Source of the DNA: an uncultured Gammaproteobacteria bacterium
GTDB lineage: Bacteria > Pseudomonadota > Gammaproteobacteria > Pseudomonadales > Azotimanducaceae
Length of the DNA: 33,961 bases
Assembly: GCA_913051785.1 (NCBI GenBank)
Contig: CAJXCK010000015.1
Coordinates: 1 to 33,961, forward strand
Reading direction: 5' to 3'
The notes beneath the pieces were generated by a model. The model worked only from the letters and a program-made list of their open reading frames with translations. It was not told the DNA's origin and ran no database searches. The number at the start of each line of letters is the position of its first letter. The first letter of the stretch is position 1. This document shows, piece by piece, positions 32,089-33,961 of the stretch. The translations under genes and the position numbers were made by a program.

Positions 32089-33441
32089 ATGAATGTGAAA
32101 CCGAAGCAAGTTCTCAGTTACGGCTTGGAGGATGAGCCAGGCCTGAGAGATTCTGTTCTCACAGCTTTTGCGCATTTGTTCGCGATAGCAGCAAGTATTT
32201 TAACTGCGCCGTTATTGCTGGCTGGTGTTATCGGTTTGGACTCAGAAGCGACCCGATACGTTATAAATGCATCGCTCGTAGTCTCCGGCATAGCGACGTT
32301 CATACAAGTTCGTCGGTTTGGAAGTTTGGGATCGGGCTTACTTTCAGTCCAGGGAACTAGTTTCGCGTTCATTGGTCCCATGGCTTACGCCGCTTCGGTC
32401 TTACCCCCTGGTACTGGCGTCGATCAGTTGATTGGTACGCTAATGGGGTGTAGCGCGGTCGGGGGAGCAATAGTTATTGCAGCTAGTTTTTTTCTCGATC
32501 AACTTAAAAAGGTTTTCACTCCCGAGGTAACGGGCACCACCATATTTTTGCTGGGCGTGTCATTACTTTTTTCAGCTGGCAATAATATTTTATTCACCAT
32601 CTCTGACCGCGAAGGAGCAAGACTTGCTTATACCTTCATAGAGCTCTTTGTAACTGTTGGAACAATAATTTTCCTCTCTACAAGGGCTTGGCCACTAGGT
32701 CGACTGTTGAGTTTGTCGCTTGGACTGGCAGCTGGCTTTTTTGTAGCCTTTTTGTTGGGGGATTTAACAGTGAACTCGTCAGAGGAGATCGGCGTGTTTT
32801 TTCTTTTAGCTCCATTTCGGTTTTCGTTGGATTTCGATCTTCTTATTCTTTTTCTTCTACTACCGATTTTTCTCGTTTCTCTGACAGAAACGATTGGTGA
32901 TATTACGGCGACATCATCTGTCTCTGCTCAACCGATAGAAGGTCCAGTTTATATGGACCGGTTGCGAGGCGGCGTAATGGCGGACGGCGTAAATACTATG
33001 TTAGCTGCCTTTCTTGGCGCCTTTCCGAATACGACGTTTAGTCAAAATAACGCCGTGATCGCGATTACCGGAGTCGCCAGTAGGCGGATCGGCTTGGTTT
33101 TGGCGATCCTTTTAGTATTGGTTGGATCGATACCGTTAGTTAGCTTCTTGTTCACAATGATTCCCGGAGGTGTGTTGCACGGGGCAACAGGATTTCTATT
33201 TGCATTAATCGCTTATACCGGCTGGACCATTAGTCGCGATCGAGCTCAAACGGGTGTTCGCACGCTTATCATTGCTTCTACCTGTTCACTTGGGTTAATG
33301 GCTATACCCGGATTTTTGGGATCTTTACAGATTAGTATCCCAACATATTTGAGCATTCTTTTGGGCTTTCCAGTTGCGACTGGTACTTTTATTGCTATCG
33401 CACTACAAATTGGGAGCCTTTTGGCGTCTCGGAAATCTTAA
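32089..33441 (+). CDS. NCS2-family xanthine/urate permease
   Basis: This 450-residue inner-membrane carrier has about 14 hydrophobic helices. NCS2 hallmarks are QGTSFAFIGP at 88-97, the proton/substrate glutamate in TETIGD (E267), and the signature SQNNAVIAITGVASR at 318-332. GVASR and the TIGD environment place it with xanthine or urate permeases (UapA, XanQ, UacT) rather than uracil permeases. The signature normally reads Q-N-x-G; here the glycine is alanine (A322), an unusual substitution at a functionally sensitive site. GGAAG lies 11 bases upstream of ATG 32089. It would import the oxopurines consumed by the xdh-puuD pathway. Confidence 0.9.
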   Translation: MNVKPKQVLSYGLEDEPGLRDSVLTAFAHLFAIAASILTAPLLLAGVIGLDSEATRYVINASLVVSGIATFIQVRRFGSLGSGLLSVQGTSFAFIGPMAYAASVLPPGTGVDQLIGTLMGCSAVGGAIVIAASFFLDQLKKVFTPEVTGTTIFLLGVSLLFSAGNNILFTISDREGARLAYTFIELFVTVGTIIFLSTRAWPLGRLLSLSLGLAAGFFVAFLLGDLTVNSSEEIGVFFLLAPFRFSLDFDLLILFLLLPIFLVSLTETIGDITATSSVSAQPIEGPVYMDRLRGGVMADGVNTMLAAFLGAFPNTTFSQNNAVIAITGVASRRIGLVLAILLVLVGSIPLVSFLFTMIPGGVLHGATGFLFALIAYTGWTISRDRAQTGVRTLIIASTCSLGLMAIPGFLGSLQISIPTYLSILLGFPVATGTFIAIALQIGSLLASRKS

Positions 33442-33707
33442 GAATTCAGGAACTGATCACGGCTCATTAGACTTTTTGTTGGTTTTATCTTTTGTGCTCA
33501 TGGCCTACTTCCTAAAGCCCCACAATGGAGCATTTTGGAAAAAACTGATCGCATTCTGAAGCATGGATCAAACTCTGCAGGGCTTTTTAATCTCTGAAAA
33601 TAAATTAATCTATATTTATCAGAATCTTGTGTTCCTACCTCAATCAAATCCGCTTGGTATATTTCTTGCTTTAAGTCAGCTGGTAAAACAATTTTTTTGG
33701 GGAAAAG

Positions 33708-33961
33708 ATGTACGATTTGAGGAAAAAACTTCATTACAGTCTACTTATCGGACTATTTGCTTTTCAAAGTTCGTTGTGGGCGGAGGAAGACGCAGAAGAT
33801 GGTGTCGCGGAATTAGAAGATTTTACGGTAACTGAGATATCTGATGATCTCTCGATATTACCTAGCGAGCCTTCAGAAGGTGCCTTCGGGTTGTCGCTTT
33901 CTTTGCTAGAGACTCCGCGGTCCGTTTCGGAAGTTAGCGCTGATCTGATCAAAACTTACGG
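33708..33961 (+). CDS. TonB-dependent outer-membrane receptor, N-terminal part, truncated by window end
   Basis: The frame opens at ATG 33708, just after GGGGAAAAG, and stays open to the last base, giving 84 codons. It begins with a signal peptide (MYDLRKKLHYSLLIGLFAF, cleavage near SLWA-EE) and an acidic linker. Then come DFTVTE, which can act as a TonB box-like segment, and ETPRSVSEVSADLIKTYG, the recognisable opening of the plug domain of TonB-dependent siderophore or nutrient receptors. The barrel lies outside the window. Position right after the purine permease and next to a dedicated TonB operon suggests a purine-related ligand, but that is inference. Confidence 0.8.
   Translation, partial: MYDLRKKLHYSLLIGLFAFQSSLWAEEDAEDGVAELEDFTVTEISDDLSILPSEPSEGAFGLSLSLLETPRSVSEVSADLIKTY

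Noticed and set aside
31954-32175. Antisense ORF across the permease start and spacer
   Set aside because: It has no recognisable domain or ribosome site, and it overlaps the permease N-terminus. A shadow.

Overview
The window looks like chromosomal DNA from a marine-type gammaproteobacterium. I infer this from the TonB2-style operon (DUF3450, TtpC-like ExbB, ExbB, ExbD, TonB, TPR), the PuuD-type membrane urate oxidase and the mid-range base composition. The genus cannot be named from the sequence alone. Almost every gene serves purine salvage or breakdown, so this is a purine-utilisation locus. No tRNA, rRNA, CRISPR array, insertion sequence or phage gene was seen, and no transcription regulator is encoded.

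Region 1 (1-4886) looks like an envelope arm. It has the C-terminal part of a purine nucleoside permease-family protein, then an exported adenosine deaminase-like enzyme on the + strand. Convergent to these, on the - strand, is a two-subunit molybdenum hydroxylase of the isoquinoline-oxidoreductase type whose large subunit carries a TAT signal. Region 2 (5031-8929) has apt and an MhpA-like FAD monooxygenase on the - strand. Divergent from them are an exported DUF952 protein and a TauD-family dioxygenase that could be a xanthine dioxygenase analogue.

Region 3 (about 9100-14085) is a complete nickel urease operon, ureDABCEFG. Region 4 (14223-25278) follows on the same strand: xdhA, xdhB, xdhC, allantoinase, allantoicase, OHCU decarboxylase, 5-hydroxyisourate hydrolase, ureidoglycolate lyase, guanine deaminase and PuuD. 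Together, regions 3 and 4 encode guanine to xanthine to urate to 5-hydroxyisourate to OHCU to allantoin to allantoate to ureidoglycolate to glyoxylate plus two ureas, and then urea to ammonia and CO2. A near-perfect TTGAC-N6-GTCAG palindrome, with the geometry of a RutR-type operator, precedes xdhA.

Region 5 (25307-26541) holds two paralogous, divergently transcribed phosphoribosyltransferases. Region 6 (26589-31559, - strand) is the six-gene TonB2-type energy-transduction operon. A 529-bp gap separates it from an NCS2 xanthine/urate permease (32089-33441, + strand), which is followed by the start of a TonB-dependent outer-membrane receptor that runs off the window end.

My reading is that the receptor and its own TonB machine bring purines across the outer membrane. 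Envelope enzymes may trim nucleosides and bases, the NCS2 permease imports oxopurines, and the cytoplasmic pathway mineralises them or the phosphoribosyltransferases salvage them. The outer-membrane part is inference from gene neighbourhood. The enzymatic chain is well supported by motifs.
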